A stretch of 64,000 nt of DNA from Comamonadaceae bacterium (GTDB lineage Bacteria > Pseudomonadota > Gammaproteobacteria > Burkholderiales > Burkholderiaceae_C). Positions 9,028 through 18,583 of the stretch are shown here, in pieces (the stretch's first letter is position 1; every line of letters begins with the position of its first letter). The notes under the pieces are model-generated. The model saw only the letters and a program-made list of their open reading frames with translations, was not told where the DNA came from and did not search any database. The stretch is taken from positions 47,642 through 111,641 of the forward strand of contig CANFCG010000004.1 in the NCBI GenBank assembly GCA_947445115.1. Reading direction: 5' to 3'. The position numbers and the translations under genes are program-made.

Positions 9028-9996
9028 TTAAGTGGTGCCTTCTATATTTTTACCAGCTCGCTCAATCACGCCGCTCCAGCGCTTGCGCTCGGCAAGCAAA
9101 AATTGATTGACCTCTTGCGGTGTCGATGTGGTGACTTCTGCACCTGCTTGCAAGAGTCTAGCTCTCACCTCGGGCGAGCGAATCACAGCAATCAACGCCG
9201 CCCCCAGTTTCTCTACTGCTGCTCGCGGCATCGTGCTGGCAACCGCCACACCTTGGTACGTACCCGACTCAAACGTGGGCAGACCTTGCTCGGCAATGGT
9301 CGGCATATGACCTACTAGCGCCATGCGGGTGCGCTTAGAAATGCCTATCACTTTAAGCCTGCCCGCATTCACCATCGGTAGTGTTGCCAGCATCCCGTTC
9401 ATCACCACATCGGTCACACCTGCTGCCGTGTCAGCAATCGACTGCGCGCCGCCGCGATAAGGCACGTGCGTCCACTGCATACCCGTTGCCATGGCAATCT
9501 CTGCCATCGCCAAATGCGTCGGTGCACCCGTACCGCTAGACGCAACATTGATCTTTCGACGTTTGGATAGCGCCACCAATTCTTGCAAATTATTGGCAGG
9601 CAAAGAGGGCTTCGCCACCAGCATATGTGGCGAATACGCCAGCATGGTCACGCCTTGCAAATCGCTGGCCTTGTACGGTAAATCTTTGGACAGCACGTGC
9701 GCCAGTGCTACTGCGCCCATGTCCGAGAGCAGCATCGTGTGTGCGTCTGTGGAGGCTGCCACTACACCCGCGCCCACACTACCGTTCGCGCCCGTGCGGT
9801 TCTCCACGATGACCGTCACTTTGAGCTGCTCACCTAGTGCGTTGGCGATGATGCGAGCAATCATGTCCGATGTACCACCAGGCGGAAACGGAACGATAAT
9901 TTTTAAGGGATGTGATGGCCAAGTGGCAGCCCGCAAGCCAAGCGGAATAAGGCTTGCAGTTGAGGCGATGTGAAGAATGCGGCGGCGGGTAGTCAT
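9028..9996 (-). CDS. Bug-family TTT periplasmic solute receptor (1)
   Basis: 322-residue extracytoplasmic receptor of the tripartite tricarboxylate transporter family. It has a signal-like N-terminus with an Arg cluster (TTRRRILHIAS), then the family hallmarks HPLKIIVPFPPGGTSDMIAR, GANGSVGAGVVA and THVPYRGGAQSIADTAAG. Such receptors bind carboxylates and related small molecules and deliver them to TctA/TctB permeases. None is in this window. It sits 15 nt downstream of another Bug gene in the kdgD-gudD operon, so an aldarate or related acid is a reasonable guess for the ligand, not shown by the sequence. Confidence 0.88.
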   Translation of the reverse strand: MTTRRRILHIASTASLIPLGLRAATWPSHPLKIIVPFPPGGTSDMIARIIANALGEQLKVTVIVENRTGANGSVGAGVVAASTDAHTMLLSDMGAVALAHVLSKDLPYKASDLQGVTMLAYSPHMLVAKPSLPANNLQELVALSKRRKINVASSGTGAPTHLAMAEIAMATGMQWTHVPYRGGAQSIADTAAGVTDVVMNGMLATLPMVNAGRLKVIGISKRTRMALVGHMPTIAEQGLPTFESGTYQGVAVASTMPRAAVEKLGAALIAVIRSPEVRARLLQAGAEVTTSTPQEVNQFLLAERKRWSGVIERAGKNIEGTT

Positions 9997-10011
9997 AAAA
10001 CTTGCTCTCAG

Positions 10012-11004
10012 TTATTCAGGCTGAATGCCCGCAGCTTTGATAATGCGTCCCCAACGCTCTAGCTCTTGCGCTTGAAATGCGCCAAGCTCTTGCGGCGTGG
10101 TGTAGAAAGGTTCGATGCCGTTTTGCATGGCGAATCGTTTAACAGACTCTTTGGCAAGCGCCATTTTCATCAAATCATTTAAGCGATTGATGATGGTGGC
10201 TGGCGTGGCAGCGGGTGCGTAGAGCGCATTCCAGTGGCTCATGTCATAGCCCGCTAGGCCAAGACTGGTCGGGCTCTCCGCTAGGGCGGGAATATCAGGA
10301 ACGAGGGCAGAGCGCTTGGGGCTGGTCACGCCCAGCGCCCGCAGTTTGCCGGCTTTGACTTGCGGCAAGGTCGTCGTGAAGTCGGCAATCATCATGTCGG
10401 TTTGACCGCCGACCAAATCAATCACAGCTTGCGGATTGGTTTTATAGGGCACATGCGTGAGTTGCACGTTCGCAAGTTGTTTAAAGAGTTCAGAGCCCAC
10501 GCGGGCAGACGACGAGCCTTCACCAAAACTGAGCTTGCTGGGGTTTTGTTTGGCAAGCGCCACGAACTCAGCGACCGTGTTGGCCTTCACGCTGGGATGT
10601 ACCACCATCAACATATGGCCGCGCACCAAACCCGAAACGGGTGCGAAATCTTTAACAGGATCGTAGGCCAATTTTTTAAACAAATGCGGATTAGCCGCTT
10701 GCGTGGAATTGGTTGTGATGAAGAGGGTGTATCCGTCAGGAGCCGCTCTGGCTGCGGCCTGCGCGGCAATGCCGCCGCCCGCGCCCGCGCGGCTCTCCAC
10801 GATGACGGGTTGTCCCGTTGCCAGCGTGATTTCTTGCCCAATGACCCGAGCGAGGCCATCGGTGGTGCTGCCGGCGGACGAGCCAATGAGTAAGGTGATG
10901 GGCTTGTTTGGAAAACTAGTGGCCACGCTGGTCTGCGCAAACGATGAACTCATCACGCATCCCAAAGCAACGATGAATGAGAGGTACGTGATTCGTTTTT
11001 TCAT
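10012..11004 (-). CDS. Bug-family TTT periplasmic solute receptor (2)
   Basis: 330-residue receptor with a signal peptide from the ATG at 11004 (MKKRITYLSFIVALGCVMSS). A start 60 nt further upstream at 11064 would overlap the KGSADH gene and precede the signal peptide, so I reject it. Family marks are FPNKPITLLIGSSAGSTTDG, RAGAGGGIAAQAAA and LTHVPYKTNPQAVIDLVGGQ. It lies between KGSADH (8-nt gap to its stop) and Bug receptor 1. The sequence around the second mark is divergent from the neighbouring receptors (SSAGSTTDG in place of PAGGTSD), so the ligand may differ. Confidence 0.88.
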   Translation of the reverse strand: MKKRITYLSFIVALGCVMSSSFAQTSVATSFPNKPITLLIGSSAGSTTDGLARVIGQEITLATGQPVIVESRAGAGGGIAAQAAARAAPDGYTLFITTNSTQAANPHLFKKLAYDPVKDFAPVSGLVRGHMLMVVHPSVKANTVAEFVALAKQNPSKLSFGEGSSSARVGSELFKQLANVQLTHVPYKTNPQAVIDLVGGQTDMMIADFTTTLPQVKAGKLRALGVTSPKRSALVPDIPALAESPTSLGLAGYDMSHWNALYAPAATPATIINRLNDLMKMALAKESVKRFAMQNGIEPFYTTPQELGAFQAQELERWGRIIKAAGIQPE

Positions 11005-11011
11005 ACTAGTT

Positions 11012-12484
11012 TTAGCAAGGTTGACCACTTCGAGCCAACAACCAACTCGGCGCGTCTTGGACACATACAGGACGCAAGAAGCGATTGATGGCGGTATCGC
11101 CCACCGAGGTCGTCATGGGCTGCGTGGATGATGGCCAAGGGCCGCCGTGTTGCTGTGCTGCGCAGACCGCAACGCCTGTGGGCACGCCCGCAAATAGCAC
11201 ACGCCCAGCGATGTTCATCGCGCCGCGCACCAAGGCGCGGGCATCGTCCGACTCTTGCTCTGCGCCCCACAGTGTGACGGTTAGGCTACCACCTATTGCC
11301 GCCAACACTTGCAAGGTTTCTGCGACTGAGTCAACCCGAACGATGAGCGCGGCGGGACCAAATACTTCTTCGCTTAGCTCGGAGTTCACGATGAAATTAA
11401 TAGCATCGGTTTGTGCCAAGAAAGGACGTGGGGCTTCAGGCGAGCCGTTTTCTTGCAGCAAAATTTTGACGCCTGATTCGGCGATGTGCGCAACACCATT
11501 ATCAAATGCTTGGCGAATCCCGGGAGTCAACATAGCGTGCGGTTGCAGGGCTTTGAGCGCCACTGTGAGCTGCGCCACAAAGGCATCGCTGGCAGGATCA
11601 TTCAAAAGCACGATTACGCCGGGGCTGGTACAGAATTGTCCGCAACCTTGGTTGATCGAGCCTGCCAGCAAGGTCGCTAGTTCCGCGCCCTTGGCTTGCA
11701 AAATGCCAGGCAGTGCAACGACTGGATTGATTGAGCCGAGTTCGCCATAAAACGGAATCGGACGAGGACGTGCGTTTGCCACGGCTTGTAGAGCCGCGCC
11801 GCCGCGTGTAGAGCCCGTGAACGCGCCAGCGGCTATGAGTGGATGCGCGACCAAGCGAACGCCCACATCGGAGCCTCCGCCTTGCACCATGCCAATTAAA
11901 CCTTTAGGCAGATGCTTGACTTCTAAAACTTTTTGAATCAAGCCCAGCATGCGATTCGATAAAACCAAGTGCGCCGTGTGCGCTTTGATGACCACACTGC
12001 AACCTGCTGCTAGCGCGGATGCGGTATCGCCGCCCAGCACCGAAAACGCAAACGGAAAGTTGCTGGCAGAGAACATCGCCACGGGTCCGAGCGGGACGCG
12101 CTGCAGCACCATGGCTGGATGCCCGACGGGCGGTGCACCGGCCACGGCTGGATCATCAACAGACTCAAACGCCACACCGCGCTCGGCCATATCGGCAAAT
12201 CGGCGCAGTTGAAACGCTGTGCGATCTAGTTCGCCGTTTAAGCGCACAGGGCCAAGTGCTGTTTCGTTGTCAGCAATCGACACCAACTCATCACGGTCAC
12301 TTTCAATGGCTTCTGCTAAAGCACGTAATAAAGAGCTGCGAGCCGTGCCGCTGCTGGCTTGCCACGATGCAAAGGCAGTCGATGCTGCTTCAACGATGCT
12401 ATCGACTTGCTCGGGTGTATGGGCTAAAAGCGGTGCGCCAAAAGGTTCACCCGTGCGGGCTTTGAAGGATTGAAGTGTTTTCAT
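11012..12484 (-). CDS. 2,5-dioxovalerate (alpha-ketoglutaric semialdehyde) dehydrogenase
   Basis: 490-residue aldehyde dehydrogenase that oxidises 2,5-dioxovalerate to 2-oxoglutarate, the last step of the oxidative aldarate pathway. The fold shows the cofactor segment FSASNFPFAFSVLGGD, TGSTRGG, the catalytic Glu in FYGELGSINP and the catalytic Cys in GQGCGQFCTSPG-like context (NQGCGQFCTSPG). The SINPV and QFCTSPG forms are typical of the KGSADH group rather than of general ALDHs. It sits between Bug receptors downstream of gudD and kdgD, whose product is its substrate. A general semialdehyde dehydrogenase role cannot be excluded. Confidence 0.9.
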   Translation of the reverse strand: MKTLQSFKARTGEPFGAPLLAHTPEQVDSIVEAASTAFASWQASSGTARSSLLRALAEAIESDRDELVSIADNETALGPVRLNGELDRTAFQLRRFADMAERGVAFESVDDPAVAGAPPVGHPAMVLQRVPLGPVAMFSASNFPFAFSVLGGDTASALAAGCSVVIKAHTAHLVLSNRMLGLIQKVLEVKHLPKGLIGMVQGGGSDVGVRLVAHPLIAAGAFTGSTRGGAALQAVANARPRPIPFYGELGSINPVVALPGILQAKGAELATLLAGSINQGCGQFCTSPGVIVLLNDPASDAFVAQLTVALKALQPHAMLTPGIRQAFDNGVAHIAESGVKILLQENGSPEAPRPFLAQTDAINFIVNSELSEEVFGPAALIVRVDSVAETLQVLAAIGGSLTVTLWGAEQESDDARALVRGAMNIAGRVLFAGVPTGVAVCAAQQHGGPWPSSTQPMTTSVGDTAINRFLRPVCVQDAPSWLLARSGQPC

Positions 12485-12496
12485 TTTTTAATTTAT

Positions 12497-13456
12497 TTAT
12501 TCGGCTTTAATGCCTGCGGTTTTAATTACTTTGGTCCAGCGCTCTAATTCGCTTTTGACAAAGACGGTGTAAGCCTTGCTACCTGCGGGTGGCACGACGA
12601 AGCCAATAGATTCAAGGCGTGCGCGGAAGGTGGGTGATTTCAAAACTTCTTGCATGGCGGCATCCAACTTGTCGGTCACGGCTTTGGGCGTGCCCTTGGG
12701 TGCGGAAATGCCCGACCATGAAATCGCTTCAAAACCTTTGTATCCTGACTCTGCCACCGTGGGTACATCAGGGTAGAGAGGATTGCGCTGTGCGCTCGTT
12801 ACCGCCAGCGGACGCAGCTTACCAGCCTTGACGTGTTGAAGCGCCGTGTCTTGGTTGATGAACATGATCTTGATCGTGCCGCCCAGCATGTCAGTCATCA
12901 TGGGGCCGCCGCCGCGATAAGGGATGCCCGTCATAAAGATGCCGGTCGTTTGTTTAAACAGCTCCATCGCCATATGGCCTGAGGCAGCGGGCGTGTAGCC
13001 GTAGTCCAGTTTGCCAGGGTTAGCCTTGGCGTATGCGACTAACTCTTTGACAGTTTTGAAGGGCAATGATGGATGCACGACCAGCAAATTCGGACCTGAG
13101 TTGACCTGCGAGATGTGGACGAAGTCGGTGATTGAGTTGTACTTGACGTTCGAATCTAAACCATGTGCCACGGCGCTTTGCCCCACGCCCGTTTGAATCA
13201 GCGTGTAGCCATCGGACACGGACTTCGCGCCTTTTTCTGTGCCAATGACGCCGCCTGCGCCGCCCACGTTATCGACGATGAAGGGTTGCTTGAGGATCTT
13301 GCCAAGCTCTTCGGCAACCAAGCGCCCCATCACGTCGGACGTGCCACCTGCTGGGAATGGCACAATGATTTTGACCGCCTTGCTGGGGTAATCAGATTGC
13401 GCAAAGGCAGATGCAGCTAGAAGCACCGATGCAAATAAGAGTGAGAGTTTTTTCAT
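12497..13456 (-). CDS. Bug-family TTT periplasmic solute receptor (3)
   Basis: 319-residue receptor with a clear signal peptide (MKKLSLLFASVLLAASAFAQ). Family marks are YPSKAVKIIVPFPAGGTSDV, VDNVGGAGGVIGTEKGA and MTGIPYRGGGPMMTDMLGG. It is directly downstream of gudD, with a repeat element (13478-13504) between the two genes, and 12 nt upstream of KGSADH. Placement between gudD and KGSADH makes it the best candidate in this operon for an aldarate or uronate receptor, an inference from position only. Confidence 0.9.
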   Translation of the reverse strand: MKKLSLLFASVLLAASAFAQSDYPSKAVKIIVPFPAGGTSDVMGRLVAEELGKILKQPFIVDNVGGAGGVIGTEKGAKSVSDGYTLIQTGVGQSAVAHGLDSNVKYNSITDFVHISQVNSGPNLLVVHPSLPFKTVKELVAYAKANPGKLDYGYTPAASGHMAMELFKQTTGIFMTGIPYRGGGPMMTDMLGGTIKIMFINQDTALQHVKAGKLRPLAVTSAQRNPLYPDVPTVAESGYKGFEAISWSGISAPKGTPKAVTDKLDAAMQEVLKSPTFRARLESIGFVVPPAGSKAYTVFVKSELERWTKVIKTAGIKAE

Positions 13457-13477
13457 AAATTGCTTTCTAAATCATTC

Positions 13478-13504
13478 GTGAATTCCCGCCTTCGCCGGAA
13501 TGAC
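13478..13504. repeat. Dispersed palindromic repeat, copy 1
   Basis: Intergenic 27-bp element whose minus strand reads GTCATTCCGGCGAAGGCGGG followed by AATTCAC. It can fold into a GC-rich hairpin (CCGCC/GGCGG type arms). It lies between the gudD stop and Bug receptor 3, so it could also act as a transcript-end or processing hairpin within the operon. Confidence 0.75.
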
Positions 13505-13509
13505 AGGGG

Positions 13510-14844
13510 TTAGCGAACCATGCACGGACGTTTGTTATCAAACTTCCAATTTGGGATGAGGTACTGCATCGCTGTGGCATCGTCTCGGCTGCCAAGTCCA
13601 TGCTGCAAATACAGTTGATGTGCAGCTTCCAAGCGTTCCATGTCGAGTTCAATGCCTAGGCCGCCTGTTTGGGGCACGGTGATGTGGCCGTTTTTAATTT
13701 GCAGCGGCTCTTTGGTGAGACCTTGACCATCTTGCCAAATCCAATGCGTATCAATCGCGGTCACTTTGCCAGGGGCGGCGGCGGCCACATGCGTGAACAT
13801 GGCAAGCGACACATCGAAGTGGTTATTGGAATGCGAACCCCATGTCAGTCCCCAATCGCGGCAGGTTTGCGCCACGCGCACCGAGCCCGCCATCGTCCAG
13901 AAATGCGGATCAGCCAGCGGTATGTCCACACTCTGTAGAGATAACGAATGCTGGAGTTGTCGCCAATCGGTCGCCACCATATTGGTTGCTGTAGGTAAGC
14001 CCGTTTCGCGTCGAAATTCCGCCATCACTTCACGTCCACTAAAGCCTTCTTCCGCGCCGCAGGGGTCTTCGGCATATGCCACAACACCCTGCATGTCTCG
14101 CATCAAACGGATCGCGTCTTTGAGTGACCAACCGCCGTTTGGGTCTAGCGTCACGCGAGCTTCTGGGAAGCGCTTGTGTAGTGCTGAGACGGCTTCAATT
14201 TCAGCTTCGCCAGCCAGCACGCCGCCCTTGAGTTTGAAGTCGTTGAAGCCATACTTGGCACGTGCGGCTTCGGCTTGCGCAACAATGGCTTCGGGTGTGA
14301 GGGCGACTTGGTTGCGATTGGCAAACCATGCGTCGCTGCTACTTGTCTCGTCTCGGTACGCTAAATCTGTTTTCGCTTTGTCACCGACATAAAAGAGATA
14401 GCCTAGCATTTCAACCGACGTGCGTTGCTGACCTTCGCCAAGCAAAGCGGCAACAGGTACGCCAAGGTGTTGGCCTAGCAAATCGAGCATGCAAGACTCA
14501 ACAGCTGTGACAGCATGAATCGTGGTGCGCAAATCAAAAGTTTGCAGGCCGCGACCGCCCGCATCACGATCAGCAAACTGTGTGCGCATCTTAGTTAGCA
14601 CGGCTTGTACGTTGCCAATGTTTTGTCCAACAACCAGTTCGGTGGCGTCTTCTAATGTTTTGCGAATTTTTTCGCCGCCCGGCACTTCGCCCACGCCTGT
14701 GCGCCCTGCGGAGTCAGTCAGGATCAAAATATTACGCGTAAAAAACGGGCCATGTGCACCCGAAAGATTCATCAACATGGAGTCGTGTCCTGCAACAGGG
14801 ATGACCCGTAGAGTAATGACGATGGGTGTTGTAGAGGGTGCCAT
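13510..14844 (-). CDS. gudD: Glucarate dehydratase GudD
   Basis: Enolase-superfamily enzyme that converts D-glucarate (and usually L-idarate) to 5-dehydro-4-deoxyglucarate. The 444-residue length is typical of the family. Visible parts are the N-terminal capping domain with [13 protein letters not shown], the KLKGG lysine pair near residue 215, the metal ligand region TLDPNGGWS near residue 245, [16 protein letters not shown] near residue 270 and the catalytic His in [15 protein letters not shown] near residue 350. These are GudD-specific strings. It follows kdgD by 15 nt, so product is handed to KdgD. Transcription probably starts before kdgD near the operator at 15811. Confidence 0.95.
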   Translation of the reverse strand: MAPSTTPIVITLRVIPVAGHDSMLMNLSGAHGPFFTRNILILTDSAGRTGVGEVPGGEKIRKTLEDATELVVGQNIGNVQAVLTKMRTQFADRDAGGRGLQTFDLRTTIHAVTAVESCMLDLLGQHLGVPVAALLGEGQQRTSVEMLGYLFYVGDKAKTDLAYRDETSSSDAWFANRNQVALTPEAIVAQAEAARAKYGFNDFKLKGGVLAGEAEIEAVSALHKRFPEARVTLDPNGGWSLKDAIRLMRDMQGVVAYAEDPCGAEEGFSGREVMAEFRRETGLPTATNMVATDWRQLQHSLSLQSVDIPLADPHFWTMAGSVRVAQTCRDWGLTWGSHSNNHFDVSLAMFTHVAAAAPGKVTAIDTHWIWQDGQGLTKEPLQIKNGHITVPQTGGLGIELDMERLEAAHQLYLQHGLGSRDDATAMQYLIPNWKFDNKRPCMVR

Positions 14845-14859
14845 GTGGGAAGCCTTTAT

Positions 14860-15777
14860 TTATATGGCCTGCGAGCCAAGCTTCTTAATCAGCGCATCCA
14901 ACTGCTCCATTTCGGCTGGCTTCAAATCAGAGAGCGGTGCGCGTACAGGTCCAGCGCTATGTCCCACCAACGTCGCGCCCGCCTTGACGATGCTGACCGC
15001 GTAGCCCTGCGTTTTGTTACGGATGTCAAGGTAAGGCATAAAGAATTCGCGAAGAAACTTGTGCTGCGTCGCCATGTCGTCGTTTGCCACAGCGTGATAA
15101 AAATCCATTGCTGTTTTCGGGATGAAGTTGAACACGGCGCTAGAGTACACGGGCGTGCCCAGCGCTTTGTAAGCGGCTGCGTAGACCTCGGCTGTTGGCA
15201 ATCCGCCAAGGTAAGCAAAGCGGTCGCCCATCGCCATATAGATAGAGGACATGGTTTCGATGTCGCCCACGCCGTCTTTAAAACCAATCAAATTGGGGCA
15301 ACGATCTGCCAAGATTTGCAGTGATTTTGGTGTGAGTTTGCAGACGTTGCGGTTGTAGACGATCACGCCAAATTTCACGCTTTCGCAGACTTGTGCGACG
15401 TGCTCAATCAAACCTTCTTGCCCTGCTTCGGTCAGGTAATGTGGCAGTAACAAAATGCCGTGCGCGCCCAAGCGTTCGGCTTCTTGCGCACATTGAATCG
15501 CAAAGCGTGTCGAGCCGCCCGCGCCCGCAATGATGGGCACTTTGCCGCGGCAAGTGTCCACCGCGACTTTGATGATTTGCGAGTACTCGTCGCCCATCAA
15601 CGAGAAAAACTCACCCGTACCGCCAGCAGCAAACAGCGCAGATGCGCCGTAAGGTGCCAGCCAATCTAAACGATCGGCATAACCCTTGGCGTTGAAGTCA
15701 CCATTGGCGTGAAAGTCGGTTAGCGGGAATGACAGCAAGCCGCTGGACATGATGGTCTTAAGTTCTTGTGGGTTCAT
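14860..15777 (-). CDS. kdgD: 5-dehydro-4-deoxyglucarate dehydratase KdgD
   Basis: Dihydrodipicolinate-synthase-superfamily enzyme that dehydrates and decarboxylates 5-keto-4-deoxyglucarate to 2,5-dioxovalerate. The 305-residue protein shows the pyruvate-binding-like loop [11 protein letters not shown] near residue 50, the Tyr in [11 protein letters not shown] near residue 145 and the Schiff-base Lys in [11 protein letters not shown] near residue 190, all in the KdgD form. It is the first gene of the minus-strand operon kdgD-gudD-Bug-KGSADH-Bug-Bug-rraA-like. A perfect LacI-type palindrome lies 34 nt upstream of its start, so it is probably induced by an aldarate or uronate signal. Confidence 0.94.
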   Translation of the reverse strand: MNPQELKTIMSSGLLSFPLTDFHANGDFNAKGYADRLDWLAPYGASALFAAGGTGEFFSLMGDEYSQIIKVAVDTCRGKVPIIAGAGGSTRFAIQCAQEAERLGAHGILLLPHYLTEAGQEGLIEHVAQVCESVKFGVIVYNRNVCKLTPKSLQILADRCPNLIGFKDGVGDIETMSSIYMAMGDRFAYLGGLPTAEVYAAAYKALGTPVYSSAVFNFIPKTAMDFYHAVANDDMATQHKFLREFFMPYLDIRNKTQGYAVSIVKAGATLVGHSAGPVRAPLSDLKPAEMEQLDALIKKLGSQAI

Positions 15778-15810
15778 GGTGGTCTTTCTAAAGTGATGTA
15801 CTGATTGACT

Positions 15811-15826
15811 ATGGTAGCGCTACCAT
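15811..15826. promoter_or_regulatory. LacI-family operator, copy 1 (perfect palindrome)
   Basis: ATGGTAGCGCTACCAT is a perfect 16-bp palindrome with the central CG typical of LacI/GalR operators. It lies 34 nt upstream of kdgD. Two near-identical copies occur at 16933 and 35513, and a LacI-family gene lies in between, so it is very likely the regulator's own binding site. Confidence 0.85.
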
Positions 15827-15895
15827 TTTTTAAGATTGTAACAAGAAAATTTAGACAAATGAAAATTTTGATCTAGGGACTTACGCGGATGCGGG

Positions 15896-16948
15896 CTAGG
15901 TGCTCGCTCGTTCGATGATCGAAAAGCCCACGTCCACAATCGGCTTGTCGATCGGACGACCTTCAGCTTTGTCCATTAGATATTGCGCTGCTAAGCGGCC
16001 AATATCACTGCCGTTGATGCGCACGGTGGAAAGCGCTGGTTCAACATCTGCACCAAAGGGCACATCGCCAAAACCCATGACAGATAAGGTTTTAGGGACG
16101 TTGATGCCTTTTGCGATGGCTTCGGTCACGACGCCCATGGCGAGCAAATCGGAGCTGCAAAAAATTGCGTCAATAGCATTGGAACTAGGACAGGATGCCA
16201 AAATTTTGACAAAAGCATCGCGGCCGCTTTTTAAGGTGCGCGAGTCCCCCACGTTGACCACATAGACCTCACCCAGTCCCGCAGCGTGCACGGCTTGCTT
16301 GAAGGCCGTGGCGCGCCTATCGGCACGTTCGTCTCCTGCCATCACCAGCGCAAAGCGCTTGCGGCCTTTATCGATCAAGTGTTTAGCGACGGCGCGGCCA
16401 ATTTCTAGGTGCGAAAAACCAATCAACATATCGATGGGCGTTTGGGTTAAATCCCAAGATTCAACGATAGGAATTTTTGAGGCTAAGAGGCGAGTTCTGG
16501 CTTTCCCTGGCTGCAAAATGCCCGCCAAAAAAATCCCATCAGGTCGACGACCAATCACGGCTTCTAAGAGCGCCTCTTCGCGCTCGGGTGAGTAGCTGGA
16601 TTGACCCAACATGAGCTGATAACCCGCGTCGAATAGGGTGTTGTTTAGTGTCTCTACCGTTTGCATAAATACCGACATCACCGTGCTGGGCACAACGGCG
16701 GCAATGATGCGCGAGCGGCTGGAGGCGAGCGAACCGGCCATGCGATTGGGCACATAGCCTGTGCGGTCAATGGCGGCTTGAACTTTTAGAAGCACCTCAG
16801 CCGAGACACTGTCAGGTTTGTTGATGGCGCGGGAGGCGGTGATGGGTGCAACACCCGCCAACTTAGCTACGTCTTGTAGCGTCATCGCACCACTGCCTCG
16901 GCGTGATTTTTTTTGCAAGGATGCCGAGGGTAATGGTAGCGCTGTCAT
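15896..16948 (-). CDS. LacI-family transcriptional regulator of hexuronate/aldarate genes
   Basis: 350-residue repressor. The ATG at 16948 gives MTALPLPSASLQKKSRRGSG then the DNA-binding helix-turn-helix MTLQDVAKLAGVAPITASRA near residues 22-41 and the hinge YVPNRMAGSLAS. The C-terminal ligand domain follows the periplasmic-binding fold (IAAVVPSTVMSVFMQTVETL to the GFGDVPFGADVEPALSTVRI segment). A longer reading frame extends upstream but crosses the operator and the promoter of garD, so I reject it. It is divergent from garD. Target sites are likely the three 16-bp palindromes, one of which covers its own start codon, implying autoregulation. The inducer is not known from sequence; a uronate or an aldarate is likely. 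Confidence 0.92.
   Translation of the reverse strand: MTALPLPSASLQKKSRRGSGAMTLQDVAKLAGVAPITASRAINKPDSVSAEVLLKVQAAIDRTGYVPNRMAGSLASSRSRIIAAVVPSTVMSVFMQTVETLNNTLFDAGYQLMLGQSSYSPEREEALLEAVIGRRPDGIFLAGILQPGKARTRLLASKIPIVESWDLTQTPIDMLIGFSHLEIGRAVAKHLIDKGRKRFALVMAGDERADRRATAFKQAVHAAGLGEVYVVNVGDSRTLKSGRDAFVKILASCPSSNAIDAIFCSSDLLAMGVVTEAIAKGINVPKTLSVMGFGDVPFGADVEPALSTVRINGSDIGRLAAQYLMDKAEGRPIDKPIVDVGFSIIERAST
16933..16948. promoter_or_regulatory. LacI-family operator, copy 2, over the regulator's start codon
   Basis: ATGGTAGCGCTGTCAT matches the perfect operator at 15811 in 14 of 16 positions, with the right half degraded. Its last three bases are the complement of the regulator's ATG. It is 46 nt upstream of garD, so it can control both divergent transcripts. 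Confidence 0.78.
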
Positions 16949-16994
16949 TTGGTTTAGAATGAAAATGAATTTATACGAATGATAGGAGATAAAA

Positions 16995-18575
16995 ATGAGT
17001 CCGCTTACCATTTCTATGGACCCGCGAGACAACGTGGCCATTGTTGCCAACGATGGTGGCTTGCCCGCAGGCACGATCCTAGTGGACGCACATGCCAAGG
17101 GGCTGGTGCTTAAGGACAAAGTACCGCAAGGGCATAAAGTGGCGCTGGTCGATTTAGCCGCAGGCGCAGCCGTGCTGCGTTATGGCATTCCGATTGGCTT
17201 TGCGGCAAAGGATATCCTTGCTGGCGCGTGGGTACACGAGCGCTTACTGGTCATGCCCGAAGCCCGTGGCTTGGTGGATTTGCCCATGGCGACGATCAAG
17301 CCTAACCCTGCTGAAGCCCTCACTGGCTATACGTTCCTAGGCTACCGCAACGCAGACGGCTCGGTCGGAACGCGCAACATTTTGGCCATCACCCAGACCG
17401 TGCAGTGCGTGGCAGGCGTGACCGATTTTGCCGTACAGCGCATCAAATCAGAGCTGTTGCCGCTGTATCCAAACGTGGACGATGTCGTGTCGCTGGCGCA
17501 TACCTATGGCTGCGGCGTCGCGATTGAAGCGCCAGGTGCAGAAATCCCGATTCGAACACTGCGCAACATCAGCACTAATCCTAATTTTGGCGGCGAGGTG
17601 ATGGTGGTGAGTCTTGGTTGCGAAAAGCTGCAACCCGCGCGACTATTGCCTCCCGGCTCGATTGCGATTAGTGACGAGCGGTCAAAAGCTGTCGCGGCGG
17701 GAACGGATCTCGGCTTCGATAACGTCTGTTTGCAAGACGACGCGCACGTGGGCTTTATGTCGATGATCGAGTCGGTCATGGCGACTGCCAAAACGCATTT
17801 GGAGCGCCTGAATCAACGTCGTCGTGAAACGGTGCCCGCATCCGAGCTAGTCGTCGGTGTGCAGTGCGGCGGCAGCGATGCGTTTAGCGGCGTGACCGCC
17901 AATCCCGCTGTTGGCTTTTGCACCGACCTCTTAGTGCGGGCGGGCGCGAGCGTGATGTTCTCGGAGACCACCGAAGTGCGCGACGGGATTGCGCAGCTAA
18001 CGTCTCGTGCGGCAACCCCCGAAATCGCAGAAGCGCTGATCCGCGAGATGGCGTGGTACGACGCGTACCTGAAGCGCGGTAGCGCGGATCGAAGCGCCAA
18101 CACCACGCCTGGCAACAAGGCGGGTGGCCTCTCCAACATCGTAGAAAAGGCGATGGGATCAATTGTGAAATCAGGCTCACGCGCCATCAGCAACGTGATT
18201 GCGCCAGGCGAAAAGCTTAAGAGCAAGGGACTCACGTACTGCGCCACACCTGCATCCGACTTTATTTGCGGCACGCTGCAAGTGGCGGCGGGTATGAATC
18301 TGCACGTCTTCACCACGGGACGCGGCACGCCGTATGGCTTGGCGGCTGTGCCCGTTATCAAAGTAGCGACCCGCAGCGACTTGGCTCGCCGCTGGCATGA
18401 TCTGATGGACATTAACGCAGGAACTATAGCGGACGGCAGCAAGACCATAACGGACGTGGGCTGGGAGATGTTTCACCTGATGCTAGATGTGGCTAGTGGG
18501 CGCAAAAAAACATGGGCCGAGCATTGGAGACTGCACAACGCGCTAGTTCTTTTTAATCCAGCACCAGTAACCTAA
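16995..18575 (+). CDS. garD: Galactarate dehydratase GarD
   Basis: UxaA/altronate-dehydratase-family enzyme that converts galactarate (mucate) to 5-dehydro-4-deoxyglucarate. 526 residues, close to the 523 of the E. coli enzyme. Family-specific strings are [16 protein letters not shown] at the N-terminal SAF-like domain, [13 protein letters not shown] near residue 120, [33 protein letters not shown] near residue 295, and the C-terminal [14 protein letters not shown], which closely follows GarD. The ATG at 16995 has TAGGAG upstream. It is 8 nt from the TalrD/GalrD-like gene, its likely operon partner. Confidence 0.96.
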   Translation: MSPLTISMDPRDNVAIVANDGGLPAGTILVDAHAKGLVLKDKVPQGHKVALVDLAAGAAVLRYGIPIGFAAKDILAGAWVHERLLVMPEARGLVDLPMATIKPNPAEALTGYTFLGYRNADGSVGTRNILAITQTVQCVAGVTDFAVQRIKSELLPLYPNVDDVVSLAHTYGCGVAIEAPGAEIPIRTLRNISTNPNFGGEVMVVSLGCEKLQPARLLPPGSIAISDERSKAVAAGTDLGFDNVCLQDDAHVGFMSMIESVMATAKTHLERLNQRRRETVPASELVVGVQCGGSDAFSGVTANPAVGFCTDLLVRAGASVMFSETTEVRDGIAQLTSRAATPEIAEALIREMAWYDAYLKRGSADRSANTTPGNKAGGLSNIVEKAMGSIVKSGSRAISNVIAPGEKLKSKGLTYCATPASDFICGTLQVAAGMNLHVFTTGRGTPYGLAAVPVIKVATRSDLARRWHDLMDINAGTIADGSKTITDVGWEMFHLMLDVASGRKKTWAEHWRLHNALVLFNPAPVT

Positions 18576-18583
18576 TTAAAAAA

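Noticed and set aside
11004..11064. Longer start for Bug receptor 2
   Set aside because: It would add a non-signal stretch in front of the clear signal peptide and overlap KGSADH.
16948..17119. Longer N-terminus for the LacI-family gene
   Set aside because: The extension crosses the operator and the garD start, and does not resemble LacI-type proteins; the HTH is 21 residues after the ATG at 16948.
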